Source of the DNA: Symsagittifera roscoffensis
Taxonomy: Eukaryota; Xenacoelomorpha; Acoela; Convolutidae
NCBI RefSeq assembly: GCF_963678635.1
Contig: NC_087064.1
Location: 19,456,509-19,520,508 of the forward strand
Direction of reading: 5' to 3'
Length of the DNA stretch: 64,000 nucleotides
The notes beneath the pieces are model-generated. The model was not told the DNA's origin and made no database searches. It saw nothing but the letters and a program-made list of their open reading frames with translations. Below, piece by piece: positions 1-12,860 of this stretch. Every line of letters starts with the position of its first letter. Position 1 is the stretch's first letter. The position numbers were made by a program, and so were the translations under genes.

Positions 1-75
1 TTGGTTGAAATCAAACGCAGTATAGCACACTTTCTCTTTGATGTCCCAAACAATTTCCGTTTTGGCCGACGTTTA
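1..75 (-). pseudogene. Actin fragment, upstream end only (array unit 1)
   Basis: These bases match the upstream part of the actin fragment seen complete in the next two units. The rest of this copy would lie to the left of the window. Nothing suggests it is expressed. Confidence 0.6.
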
Positions 76-2817
76 CGAGGCTATAGCGTATATTTATATA
101 ATTTTAAGGCAGACCGATATTGTTTTTTTAAAGAAGAAGAAATTATTTTGTAAATTTATATTTTTTAACACTCGCAAAAATGTGTTCCTTGGTAAACCTC
201 GAAAAACTGGCAAAAAAACTCACCCAAAGCACTTTTCAAACGTGATTTTCAAATTTGAACAATGGATTGGGTCTCCAAGAAAAATCTCCAAGAAACATTG
301 GTTAACCTAATTTCGATCATAATTCCTGCCAACTGGACAAACTGAAGTAAACTAATTCCTCAATTCATTTCAATTCAACTGAAATAACTACGTTTAAATT
401 TAGCCTGCTTGAGACAATTGCAGTAGTTGTTCCAGTTTTGTTATTTTCCTCTTAAGTTGTTCAAGGTTTGTTAATTTTCATCCGCAAGAAGTCTTAAAAT
501 AGCAGAAATGTTTTATGTGAATTCTTTCTGAGTTGTGCCGTTGTTATGTACAGTTTTGACGGGCCTGTATAAATTTAATTCCAAAACACTGCAAACAGCA
601 AACAGCAAAAAAAAAATACAGTAGAATAAGGTTAAATTAGAAAGCTCCAAAAACAAACAGTCATAACAACAAACAGTAAACATATCACGAAGTTTATTCA
701 AAGTCAATAAACGACCCTGGGTGCACTTGGTCATGTTATGTCGAAAAACTATCTGTAGTTATTCTCGACGGCATATCTACCTCGACTTGCATTTATAAAG
801 CATCAGATTGTTCTTGTGTTGAAATCTCTGTGCACGTTGAACTTTGGAGTTTTGATCAGAGCACACTGCTAACAATCGTTTTTTGCGGGCAACGAATCCC
901 ATTTTCCCCAAGCACGGAATCTCAAAATTTATAGCATCCAAAAATATTTTGCAGCACACTGTGTGGATAATAAATCAATGGACTTTCTGGTTACTGGTGT
1001 AGCTGGAGCCAAAATGAAAATTTGTCCTGTATTTTTTTCATCAAGCCAACGCATCTTTTTAATGCCAAAAAGGAAGCAAACAATTGGCTAATTAAGTTAG
1101 TGATATTACTGAAAACCAAGCAGAAGGGAATAATTCAATTTTTTTTCGGAAAAACTTGATATTGAAACAAACAGCTAAAAACTAAAAACTCTGCTATGGC
1201 AAGCTCCGCCAAATTAGCAGACATTCTCAGGGTGACATTCGCATATTCGCTAGAACCAACTCAGTTCAGCAAACTCTTGTTATTTTGTCCATTTGAATTT
1301 CAAATAATTGACACGGATTTTTTCTTCAGTCAACCCTAGCTATAATCACAAGTTTCAGAAATGTTAAAATTGGTTAAATTGCAATACAAATTGACAGGAT
1401 ATCAGATGAAATTGATCATTATATACACAGATTATCAGGATATTGGATGTGATTAATTAGTGGATTAGTTACACATTTGGTAATTGTCTGGAAAATTTTA
1501 CTTGAATTACACTGTAGATGCACGGAGCAAAATTCAAAGGGATGTTGTTTTCTGGCAATTCAAAATAATCAAGGCGACACAAAAAATCTTCCTGCGGTTT
1601 TTCCTGCTTATTTGTTTTTTTTCCGGCCGTGAGCTCTGAGGTTTTCTATTCGGTTCTAGGTTTCTCAGCATCCTTAATCATGATTATTATGAAATCGTCA
1701 AGCAGTGATTCTCCGGCTCGTTCCCTTCTGCGATTCGGCATGTGACTTGTTTCTCGAAACTGAGTAAATAACAAATAATTTGCCCCTGCTTTTTGTTCCT
1801 TGTCTTGCAATATTCTGAGGTTTGTCGAACAAACAAACTGTCTGCTGGGACACAAAAGGGTCATTGACACAAGCATCATTGTGTTTGCGGATTTTTGTAT
1901 AAAACATGCTGTTTTTGTGTTCATGGACGCTAATGATGGCGTCCCAGATAAAACTTTACGCACTAATTGCTGACTAATGATAAAACTATTGCTATTTTGA
2001 GATAGAAGTGACGGAATCAAGGAATTGTGATTTTTTTTGCCCAAACAAATTCGAGATTGCATGATGAAATGCTTAAAAAACTGTAAAAAAAAGAATACTG
2101 AACTGAGGAACGATTGAAGAGTGGAAATGAAATGTCTTTTGGTTCAAGTATTGACAAAAGACCTTTTCCCTGATGCAGGACTTCTTGCTTCAGTGATAGG
2201 GAATGTTTCACTCATAACAACTTCATAGATGCTACAGTCGCCTGGTGTGCTGCAAAACAAAAAGCGGGAAACTTATAATTTGGTAGACTCTATTTTTGAT
2301 GACCAATTAGAACTGCAGTCATCAATTTAATTGGGTCTGGTGATAAATCGGGAGCATTTTTTTGATTGAAGAGTTTGGCTGCTAAGTTAAATCAATTTAT
2401 CTTTACCTGTGCTCAACATTAGTTGCAGTATCGAATCATTTCATCTAGTAAAAACTTACTATGATAAAAATGTCAAACTCTGAAAGGTCATTTTCAAAGC
2501 CTTCCAGTTCTCGATCAACATTTGCAGTGCCTTCTAGTACTAGCGTTTTCAATTAGCTGCTGGTTATGTTAAAAATATCTTCAAAACAGTTCCAATATCC
2601 GCTGCGGATCATGAATGACTACATGACATGTTCTAATTTTTGCTTTTCCTGAAACGATAGTACAATGTCACTGCAGCTTACAACACGTTGAGATAAAATC
2701 GGTAAATTAAAACTCACCTTGTTACAAGGAAATTTGTTGGATTTCTTTAACTATCCCACCTATGGTACTGGTAGCAAATCCACCTAAAATGAAATATTGA
2801 AATAATAGAACAGTTAA

Positions 2818-3790
2818 GCATTTGAGAACTTTCAATCTAGTTACAATTCTCTTTGCAAAAGGGTAAAATAGTTAAAGAGATCCGATTTGTTTCTATTTGG
2901 AAAACTGTACGAACCTAGCGAGCGCCATTTTGGCCTGAAGCCTAAAAAATTTTGTGTAAACTTTGAGCAGTTGATCATTGTGTAATCGCTCCTTTCTCGG
3001 AATTGATAAATCGCTCGCTGTCAAGTTTGCAATTTTCAATGTTTTTTTGTTCCATATTTCAAAGAAAGAGACGAAATATTTGTGCTCGAGGTTTTTTTTT
3101 CTCTAGACAGTTTTCGACTTATTAACTCGCAGTTTTTGACGGAAATTAATTTTATTTTTTAAAATGCACTGTTGTCTTGAGTTTAAATTTAAAAAATTAT
3201 GTCACCTGTGATCATTTTTTGTAAAGTTACTGAGGTTTCAATAATGCCAATTAGCGCGCGATATATTTCGTGCTAATAACGCGTAAGCGGAGACTTAATC
3301 CGTTTTGTAGTCTTTCCAAATTGGATTGAGGCATGCATGCTCTTTGGTCTATTTGAAATTTTCCTATAAGCAAAATATTTTACTTTGTAGTTTATATGGC
3401 GTTTGGGGGATGATTTTCAAAAAAAGCATTCAAATTTTTTTATTTTAAATTACACCAAAGAAATTAAAACGCAGTCGGAACATTCAAGGCTTTTCCCTAA
3501 TACGAGAAATCTTAATTTTATCAATCCAATACCAAATTGTATCAGTCTTGAAAAAGTAAGACAAAATAGTAAGGATTAGTTTTTTCTGAAAGCGTTTTGG
3601 TAGAACGAACTGTCTGGATGTTTTTGTTCCTCAGAAAATTTTTTAGCACAGTTAAATTGAATGAAAGTGTATAAAACATAAGGCAAAGAAAGCGCAATGG
3701 GTTGTTTAGACTATTAATTTACTTAGAAAAAAAGCTTTAAAAGTCTACAGTAAAAATCTAACGCTTTAACAACAGCACATTTTGCAAATC
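2818..3790. repeat. Module X, copy 1 (shared by both tandem arrays)
   Basis: A ~0.95 kb AT-rich, apparently non-coding block running from GCATTTGAGAAC to TTTGCAAATC. Further copies lie at about 8110-9083, 11904-12860, 18978-19948 and 26707-27658. In the 5.3 kb array it is followed by an inverted repeat; in the second array it is followed by the RT pseudogene. It is therefore older than, or common to, both amplifications. No open frame, tRNA or transposase is visible. Confidence 0.85.
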
Positions 3791-3913
3791 TAGCAGGTTC
3801 AAACAATTTTGACTACACGCTGCCGTGAATATATATCTATACGACAGCAGGTTGTGAAAAAAATTTGAGCCTGTTAGATTTGCAAAAATTACTGTTGTTA
3901 CAGCATTTAGATA
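3756..3913. repeat. Imperfect inverted repeat, ~50-bp arms
   Basis: The left arm (about 3756-3806, core AACAACAGCACATTTTGCAA) pairs with the right arm (about 3864-3913, core TTGCAAAAATTACTGTTGTT). The ~57-bp spacer has its own small GCTG/CAGC hairpin. It sits exactly at the right edge of module X, where the two arrays diverge. It may be the end of an old foldback or MITE-type element, or a cruciform-prone breakpoint. Confidence 0.75.
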
Positions 3914-4753
3914 TTTACTATTACAATTATCTATTCTAGCAAAAAATGGGTTAGCGCAAATAGGCAACTCCGCCGCATGCAGCGATTTGTTGTGTGATGC
4001 TTGTTGTCCAAAAGGTATTTATTTAAATTTTTTTCTTTTGCCAAAAACTAATCGATATGGATTAAAAGGCAGTCGGATAATTCAGGCTTTGCCCTGCTAT
4101 GCGAGCAGTCTTGTTCCCGTGTTGCGGCAGAACTCGAAATATTAGAAATGAATGTGACATAAACCCCTCCCCTCATCAGTAAAACCTTATCAATTTTACT
4201 TTATTTCGTCCAAACTTGTTATGATTATATGTGTGAGAAAAATTGAAAATTTTGAGTGCTTATTTGAACATTTTATTACTGCAACAGGAGTTGTAACTCA
4301 TTTTCGCGTTGCATTTACTGAAACTTCACGGCATTATTTCGGCACATGTGAACAGTCTTCCTATCCTTAAAAGACCAAATGAGGAATCTCCCCCTCAAAT
4401 TCAATGCAAATTAAAGAAAGGGGGTAAGTATAATAAAGTAGTCAAATTTAACTGTTAAATAGATCTCGCAAGTCTTCTATTTACTAAGGTTGAAGCTGCT
4501 TGGCTGATAAATATTACTTTCAACCAATGTTTCTACCAATAGGCAAAAAAACTTCTCGACATTTTGCTCTGATTTTTGCGAAGTCGCCAATTAGAAGAGA
4601 AATTGTCTTGTCTTGATGTCAAGTTTTCTAGTAATGTCATGCATTTATGCTTATATGTCCAATAACTAGATTGAAATAGAAAATAAATTAAAATAAATAA
4701 TTAGTGAAAAATTCTAATCGAACACTATTGTACTAAGAGTTAATTAAACTAAT

Positions 4754-5295
4754 TCAAAATGGTTCCAAGAAGACCAGCCAAATCAAAATAAGAAACATTT
4801 TAAATTTTTTAAAGTCGACTATTGGTCCACACTCTTTGTACTCGTCTTCGGATACCCACAGTTGCTGGAAAGAAGAGAGAGAAGCCAAAATCGAACCTCC
4901 AATCCAGACACTGTAATTCCTCTCAGGAGGTGCAACCACTTTCACCCTTACTCGGTCCCCATTCAGATCTTTAAATTCTTTCTCCATTCGCTCTGCCACC
5001 GGAAAGCACAGTGTTCTTGAAGAGTTCTTTGCAGATGTCGCCCTACGTCTTATTTCTGGATTGCATGGTAAGTCATCTCGTGAACACCAGAAGCTGCTTC
5101 CATGCTTGTCAACTCGGCTTGAATAGAACCATCGGGTAGCTCGTAGTTCTTAATAGAACATTCTCCATCGGGTAGCTCCTAGTTTTTCTCAATCTTACTT
5201 GACTTTCCGGACTCAAACATTTCTTGGTTGAAATCAAACGCAGTATAGCACAATTTCTCTTTGATGTCATAAACAATTTTCGTTTTGGCCGACGT
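4754..5295 (-). pseudogene. Degenerate actin fragment (array unit 1/2 boundary)
   Basis: Read on the minus strand, the sequence runs from actin-like [17 protein letters not shown] (about 5270-5220) through HEMTYHAIQ to a second frame with AERMEKEF and [19 protein letters not shown] (ending about 4830). These are the familiar C-terminal third of actin. The coding sense is broken: there are frameshifts and stops between the two pieces, the segment that should hold the GGTTMYPG region is deleted, and a KNYELPDG block is duplicated (only partly readable here). The actin end HRKCF is replaced by unrelated sequence. It has no N-terminal two thirds. It is a dead fragment carried along by the repeat, not a working actin gene. 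Confidence 0.85.
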
Positions 5296-8109
5296 TTACG
5301 AGGCTATAGCGTATATTTACATAATTTTAAGGCAGACCGATTTTGTTTTTTTAAAGAAGAAGAAATTATTTTGTAAATTTATATTTTTTAACACTCGCAA
5401 AAACTTGTTCCTTGGTAAACCTCGAAAAACTGGCAAAAAAACTCACCCAAAGCACTTTTCAAACGTGATTTTCAAATTTGAACAATGGATTGGGTCTCCA
5501 AGAAAAATCTCCAAGAAACATTGGTTAACCTAATTTCGATCATAATTCCTGCCAACTGGACAAACTGAAGTAAACTAATTCCTCAATTCATTTCAATTCA
5601 ACTAAAATAACTACGTTTTATTTAGCCTGCTTGAGATAATTGCAGTAGTTGTTCCAGTTTTGTTATTTTCCTCTTTATTTGTTCAAGGTTTGTTAATTTT
5701 CATCCGCAAGAAGTCTCAAAATAGCAGAAATGTTTTATGTGAATTCTTTCTGAGTTGTGCCGTTGTTGATTTAATTCCTATGTACAGTTTTGACGGGCCT
5801 GTATAAATGTAATTCCAAAACACTGCAAACAGCAAACAGCAAAAAAAATACAGCAACTTAGAATAAGGTTAATTTAGAAAGCTCCAAAAACAAACAGTCA
5901 TAACAACAAACAGTTAACAGATCACGAAGTTTATTCAAAGTCAATAAACGACCCTGGGTGCACTTGGTCATGTTATGTCGAAAAACTATCTGTAGTTATT
6001 CTCGACGGCATATCTACCTCGACTTGCATTTATATAGCATCAGATTGTTCTCGTGTTGAAATCTCTGTGCACGTTGAACTTTGGAGTTTTGATCAGAGCA
6101 CACTGCTAAAAATCGTTTTTTGCTGGCAACAAATCCCATTTTTCCCCAAGCACAGAATCTCAAAGTTTATAGCATCCAAAAAATTTTTTTCAGCACACTT
6201 TGTGGATGATAAATCAATGGACTTTCTGGTTACTGGTGTAGCTGGAGCCAAAATGAAAGTTTGTCCTATATTTTTTGCATCAAGCCAACGCATCTTTTTA
6301 ATGCCAAAAAGGACGCAAACAATTGGCTAATTAAGTTAGTGATATTACTGAAAACCAAACAGAAGGGAATACTACAATTTTTTTCGAAAACCAAAAACTC
6401 TGCTACGGCAAGCTCCGCCCAATTAGCAGACATTCTCAGGGTGACATTCGCATATTCGCTAGAACCAACTCAGTTCAGCAAACTCTTGTTTTTTTGTCCA
6501 TTTGAATTTCAAAAAATTGACACGGATTTTTTCTTCAGTCAACCCTAGCTATAATCACAAGTTTCAGAAATGTTAAAATTGGGTGAATTGCAATACAAAT
6601 TGACAGGATATCAGATGAAATCGATCATTATCTACACAGATTATCAGGATTTTGGATGTGATTAATTAGTGGATTAGTTACACATTTGGTAATTGTCTGG
6701 AAAATTTTACTTGAATTACACTGTAGATGCACGGAGCAAAATTCAAAGGGATGTTGTTTTCTGGCAATTCAAAATAATCAAGGCGACACAAAAAACCTTC
6801 CTGCGGTTTTTCCTGCTTATTTGTTTTTTTTCCGGCCGTGAGCTCTGAGGTTTTCTATTCGGTTCTAGGTTTCTCAGCATCCTTAATCATGATTATTATG
6901 AAATCGTCACGCAGTGATTCTCCGGCTCGTTCCCTTCTGCGATTCGGCATGTGACTTGTTTCTCGAAACTGAGTAAATAACAAATAATTTGCCCCTGCTT
7001 TTTGGTCCTTGTCTTGCAATGTTCTGAGTTTTGTCGAACATACAAACTGTGTGCTGGGACACAAAAGGGTCATTGACGATGACAATCCCGTTTTTGACAC
7101 TCACAGAATGTACAAAACCAATATCTGATCGTTTCTCGAAATCCTTCTGCTTATGGCACAAGCATCATTGTGTTTGCGGATTTTTGTATAAAACATGTTT
7201 TTTTTTTGTGTTCTGGGACGCTAATGATGGCGTCCCAGATAAAACTTTACGCACTAATTGCTGACTAATGATAAAACTATTGCTATTTTGAGATAGAAGT
7301 GACGGAATCAAAGATTTGTGATTTTTTATGCCCAAACAAATTCTAGATTGCATGATGAAATGCTTGAAAAACTGTAAAAAAAAAGAATACTGAACTGAGG
7401 AACGATTGAAGAGTGGAAATGAAATGTCTTTTGGTTCAAGTATTGACAAAAGACCTTTTCCTTGATGCAGGACTTCTTGCTTCAGTGATAGGGAATGTTT
7501 CACTCATAACAACTTCATAGATGCTACAGTCGCCTGGTGTGCTGCAAAACAAAAAGCGGGAAACTTATAATTTGGTAGACTCTATTTTTGATGACCAATT
7601 AGAACTGCAGTCATCAATTTAATTGGGTCTGGTGATAAATCGGGAGCATTTTTTTGATTGAAGAGTTTGGCTGCTAAGTTAAATCAATTTATCCTTACCT
7701 GTGCTCAACATTAGTTGCAGTATCGAATCATTTCATCTAGTAAAAACTTACTAAGATAAAATGTCAAACTCTGAAAAGTCATTTTCAAAGCCTTCCAGTT
7801 CTCGATCAACATTTGCAGTGCCTTAGAGTACTAGCGTTTTCAATTAGCTGCTGGTTATGTTAAAAATATCTTCAAAACAGTTCCAATATCCGCTGCGGAT
7901 CATGAATGACTACATGACATGTTCTAGCCTTTGCTTTTCCTGAAACGATAGTACAATGTCACTGCAGCTTACAACACGTTGAGATAAAAATCGGTAAAAT
8001 AAAACTCACCTTGTTACAAGAAAAATTGTTGGATTTCTTTAACTATCCCACCTATGGTACTGGTAGCATGTCCACCTAAAATGAAATATTGAAATAATTG
8101 AACGGTTAA

Positions 8110-9083
8110 GCATTTGAGAACTTTCAATCTAGTTACAAATCTCTTTGCAAAAGCGTAAAATAGTTAAAGCGATCCGATTTGTTTCTATTTGGAAAACTGT
8201 ACGAACCTAGCGAGCGCCATTTTGGCCTGAAGCCTGAAAAGTTTTGTGTCAACTTTGAGCAGTTGATCATTGTGTAATTGCTCCTTTCTCGGAATTGATA
8301 AATTGCTCACTGTCAAATTTGCAATTTTCAATGTTTTTCTGTTCCAAATTTTAAAGAAAGAGACGAAATATTTGTGCTCGAGGTGTTTTTTTTCTCTAGA
8401 CAACTTTCGACTTATTAACTCGCAGTTTTTGACGGAAATTAATTTTATCTTTTGAAATGCACTGTTGTCTTGAGTTTAAATTTAAAAAGTTATGCCACCT
8501 GTGATCATTTTTTGTAAAGTTACTGAGGTTTCAATAATGCCAATTAGCGCGCGATATATTTCGTGCTAATAACGCGTAAGCGGAGACTTAATCCGTTTTG
8601 TAATCTTTCCAAATTGGGTTGAGGCATGCATGCTCTTTGGTCTATTTGAAATTTTCCTATAAGCAAAATATTTTACTTTGTAGTTTATATGGCGTTTGGG
8701 GGATGATTTTCAAAAAAAGCATTCAAATTTTTTTATTTTAAATTACACCAAAGAAATTAAAACGCAGTCGGAACATTCAAGGCTTTTCCCTAATACGAGA
8801 AATCTTAATTTTATCAATCCAATACCAAATTGTATCAGTCTTGAAAAAGTAAGACAAAATAGTAAGGATTAGTTTTTTCTGAAAGCGTTTTGGTAGAACG
8901 AACTGTCTGGATGTTTTTGTTCCTCAGAAAATTTTTTAGCACAGTTAAATTGAATGAAAGTGTATAAAACATAAGGCAAAGAAAGCGCAATGGGTTGTTT
9001 AGACTATTAATTTACTTAGAAAAAAAGCTTTAAAAGTCTACAGTAAAAATCTAACGCTTTAACAACAGCACATTTTGCAAATC
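8110..9083. repeat. Module X, copy 2
   Basis: Same block in array unit 2, with few substitutions relative to copy 1. Flanks are as in copy 1 (inverted repeat on the right). Confidence 0.85.
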
Positions 9084-9206
9084 TAGCAGGTTCAAACAAT
9101 TTTGACTACACGCTGCCGTGAATATATATCTATACGACAGCAGGGTGTAAAAAGAATTTGAGCCTGTTAGATTTGCAAAAATTACTGTTGTTACAGCATT
9201 TAGCTA
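9049..9206. repeat. Imperfect inverted repeat, second array copy
   Basis: Copy of the inverted repeat at 3756-3913, with a few substitutions in the right arm and spacer. Confidence 0.72.
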
Positions 9207-10047
9207 TTTACTATTACAATTATCTATTCTAACAAAAAATGGGTTAGCGCAAATAGGCAACTCCGCCGCATGCAGCGATTTGTTGTGTGATGCTTGTTGT
9301 CCAAAAGGTATAAACTTAAATTTTTTTCTATTGCCAAAAACTAATCGATATGGATTAAAAGGCAGTCGGTTCATTCAGGCTTTGCCCTGCTATGCGACCA
9401 GTCTTGTTCCCGTGTTGCGGCAGAACTCGAAATATTAGAAATGAATGTGACATAAACCCCTCCCCTCATCAGTAAAACCTTATCAATTTTACTTTATTTC
9501 GTTTAAACTTGTTATGCTTATTTGTGTGAGAAAAATTGAAAATTTTGATTGCTAATTTGAACATTTTATTACTGCAACAGGAGTTGTAACTCATTTTCGC
9601 GTTGCACTTACTGCAATTTCACGGCATTATTTCGGCACATGTGAACAGTCTTCCTATCCTTAATAGACCAAATGAGGAATCTCCCCCTCAAATTCAATGC
9701 AAATTAAAGAAAAGGGGTAAGAATATTAAAGTAGTCAGATTTAACTGTTAAATAGATCTCGCAAGTCTTGTATTTACTAAGGTCGAAGCTGCTTGGCTGA
9801 TAAATATTACTTTCAACCCATGTTTCTACCAATAGGCAAAAAAACTTCTCGACATTTTGCTCTGATTTTTGCGAAGTCGCCAATTAGAAGAGAAATTGTC
9901 TTGTCTTGATGTCAAGTTTTCTAGTAATGTCATGCATTTATGCTTATATGTCCAATAACTAGATTGAAATAGAAAATAAATTAAAATAAATAATGAGTAA
10001 AAAAATTCTGATCGAACATTATTGTACTAAGAGTTAATTAAACTAAT

Positions 10048-10590
10048 TCAAAATGGTTCCAAGAAGACCAGCCAAATCAAAATAAGAAACATTTTAAATG
10101 CATTTTCTATTATTGGTCCACACTCTTCGTACTCGTCTTCGGATACCCACAGTTGCTGGAAAGAAGAGAGAGAAGCCAAAATCGAACCTCCAATCCAGAC
10201 ACTGTAATTCCTCTCAGGAGGTGCAACCACTTTCACCCTTACTCGGTCCCCATTCAGATCTTTAAATTCTTTCTCCATTCGCTCTGCCACCGGAAAGTAC
10301 AGTGTTCTTGAGGAGTTCTTTGCAGATGTCGCCCTACGTCTTATTTCTGGATTGCATGGTAAGTCATCTCGTGAACACCAGAAGCTGCTTCCATGCTTGT
10401 CAACTCGGCTTGAATAGAACCATCGGGTAGCTCGTAGTTCTTAATAGAACATTCTCCATCGGGTAGCTCGTAGTTTTTCTCATTCTTACTTGGTTTTCCG
10501 GACTCAAACATTTCTTGGTTGAAATCAAACGCAGTATAGCACAATTTCTCTTTGATGTCATAAACAATTTCCGTTTTGGCCGACGTTTAC
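10048..10590 (-). pseudogene. Degenerate actin fragment (array unit 2/3 boundary)
   Basis: Second full copy of the actin fragment, minus strand. A 67-codon frame (10544-10341) contains [15 protein letters not shown], then two copies of NYELPDG in tandem, then [10 protein letters not shown]. After a stop and a frame change, an 80-codon frame (10290-10048) contains [18 protein letters not shown] and [15 protein letters not shown]. The pieces correspond to roughly residues 200-370 of a 375-residue actin. The NYELPDG duplication and the loss of sequence between the two frames are shared with the 4754-5295 copy, so the damage came before the tandem amplification. Confidence 0.87.
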
Positions 10591-12860
10591 GAGGCTATAG
10601 CGTATATTTATATAATTTTAAGGCAGACCGATATTGTTTTTTTAAAGAAGAAGAAATTATTTTGTAAATTTATATTTTTTAACACTCGCAAAAACTTGTT
10701 CCTTGGTAAACCTCGAAAAACTGGCAAAAAAACTCACCCAAAGCACTTTTTAAACGTGATTTTCAAATTTGAACAATGGATTGGGTCTCCAAGAAAAATC
10801 TCCAAGAAACATTGGTTAACCTAATTTCGATCATAATTCCTGCCAACTGGACAAACTGAAGTAAACTAATTCCTCAATTCATTTCAATTCAACTAAAATA
10901 ACTACGTTTTAATTTAGCCTGCTTGAGATAATTGCAGTAGTTGTTCCAGTTTTGTTATTTTCCTCTTTAGTTGTTCAAGGTTTGTTAATTTTTATCCGCA
11001 AGAAGTCTCAAAGTAGCAGAAGTGCTTTATGTGAATTCTTTCTGAGTTGTGCCGTTGTTGATTTAATTCCTATGTACAGTTTTGACGGGCCTGTTTAAAT
11101 TTAATTCCAAAACACTGCAAACAGCAAACAGCAAAAAAAATACAGCAACTTAGAATAAGGTTAATTTAGAAAGCTCCAAAAACAAACAGTCATAACAACA
11201 AACAGTAAACAGATCACGAAGTTTATTCAAAGTCAATAAACGACCCTGGGTGCACTTGGTCATGTTATGTCGAAAAACTATCTGTAGTTATTCTCGACGG
11301 CATATCTACCTCGACTTGCATTTATAAAGCATCAGATTGTTCTTGTGTTGAAATCTCTGTGCACGTTGAACTTTGGAGTTTTGATCAGAGCACACTGCTA
11401 ACAATCGTTTTTTGCTGGCAACGAATCCCATTTTCCCCAAGCACGGAATCTCAAAATTTATAGCATCCAAAAATATTTTGCAGCACACTGTGTGGATGAT
11501 AAATCAATGGACTTTCTGGTTACTGGTGTAGCTGGAGCCAAAATGAAAATTTGTCCTGTATTTTTTTCATCAAGCCAACGCATCTTTTTAATGCCAAAAA
11601 GGAAGCAAACAATTGGCTAATTAAGTTAGTGATATTACTGAAAACCAAGCAGAAGGGAATAATTCAATTTTTTTTCGGAAAAACTTGATATTGAAACAAA
11701 CAGCTAAAAACTAAAAACTCTGCTATGGCAAGCTCCGCCAAATTAGCAGACATTCTCAGGGTGACATTCGCATATTCGCTAGAACCAACTCAGTTCAGCA
11801 AACTCTTGTTATTTTGTCCATTTGAATTTCAAATAATTGACACGGATTTTTTCTTCAGTCAACCCTAGCTATAATCACAAGTTTCAGAAATGTTAAAATT
11901 GGTTAAATTAGCTACAAATCTCTATACAAAAAGTTAAAAAAGTTAAAGAGATCCGATTTGTTTCTATTTGGAAAACTGTACGAACCTAGCGAGCGCCATT
12001 TTGGTTTTAAGCATTGAAACCTGAGAAGTTTTGTGTCAACTTTGAGCAGTTGATCATTGTTGTAATCGCTCCTCTATCGGAAATTGATAAATCGCTCACT
12101 GTGAAATTTGCAATTTTCAATGTTTTTCTGTTCCAAATTTCAAAGAGAGAGACGAAATATTTGTGCACGAGGTGTTTTTATTCTCTAGACAATTTTTATC
12201 TTATTAATTGGCAGTTTTCGACCAAAATTAATCTTATCTTTTGAAATGCACTGTTGTCTTGAGTTTAATTTTAAAAAAATATGTCACCTGTGATCATTTT
12301 TTGTAAAGTTACTGAGGTTTCAATAATGCCAATTAGCGCGCGATATATTTTGTGCTAATAACGCGTAAGCGGAGACTTAATCCGTTTTGTAATCTTTCCA
12401 ATTTGGATTGAGGCATGCATGCTATTTGGTCTATTTGAAATTTTCCTATAAGCAAAATCTTTTACTTTGTAGTTTATATAGCGTTTGGGGGATGATTTTC
12501 AAAAAAAGCATTCAAAGCATACACCAAAAAAATTAAAACGCAGTCGAAACATTCAAGGCTTTTCCCTAATACGAGAAATCTTGTTTTTATCAGTCCAATA
12601 CCAAATTGTATCAGTCTTGAAAAAGTAAAACAAAATAATTAGGATTAGTTTTTTCTGAAAGCATTTTGGTAGAACGAACTGTCTGGATGTTTTCGCTTCT
12701 CAGAAAAATTCTTAGCACAGTTAAAATGAATGAAAGTGTATAAAACATAAGGCAAAGAAAGCGCAATGGGTTGTTTAGACTATTATTTTACTTAGAAAAA
12801 AAGCTTTAGAAATCTACAGTAAAAATCTAAACGCTTTAACAACAGCACATTTTGCAAATC

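Larger units (their letters stand above)
1..11903. repeat. Tandem array of a ~5.3 kb unit (two full units and one partial)
   Basis: The same sequence starts at 1, 5224 and 10515, giving periods of 5223 and 5291 bp; the third copy stops near 11903, where it joins the second array. Copies are nearly identical apart from scattered substitutions and small indels. The largest is about 70-80 bp around 7077-7157 that is absent from unit 1 near 1866. Each unit ends with an actin fragment on the minus strand and contains a ~0.95 kb module that recurs in the second array. The remaining sequence (for example 75-2800 and 3915-4750) has only short frames with stops, low-complexity T and A runs and no recognisable domain. 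I see no gene in it. Unequal crossing over is the likely cause; assembly duplication is not excluded. Confidence 0.9.

Noticed and set aside
1646-2211. Overlapping minus-strand frames in array unit 1 (repeated at 6855-7503)
   Set aside because: Frames shift between copies through small indels and show no domain; repeat sequence rather than a gene.
6067-6548. Plus-strand frames of 87-95 codons in array unit 2
   Set aside because: Not conserved as open frames in the other copies (unit 1 and unit 3 differ by indels). Composition is that of AT-rich non-coding DNA.
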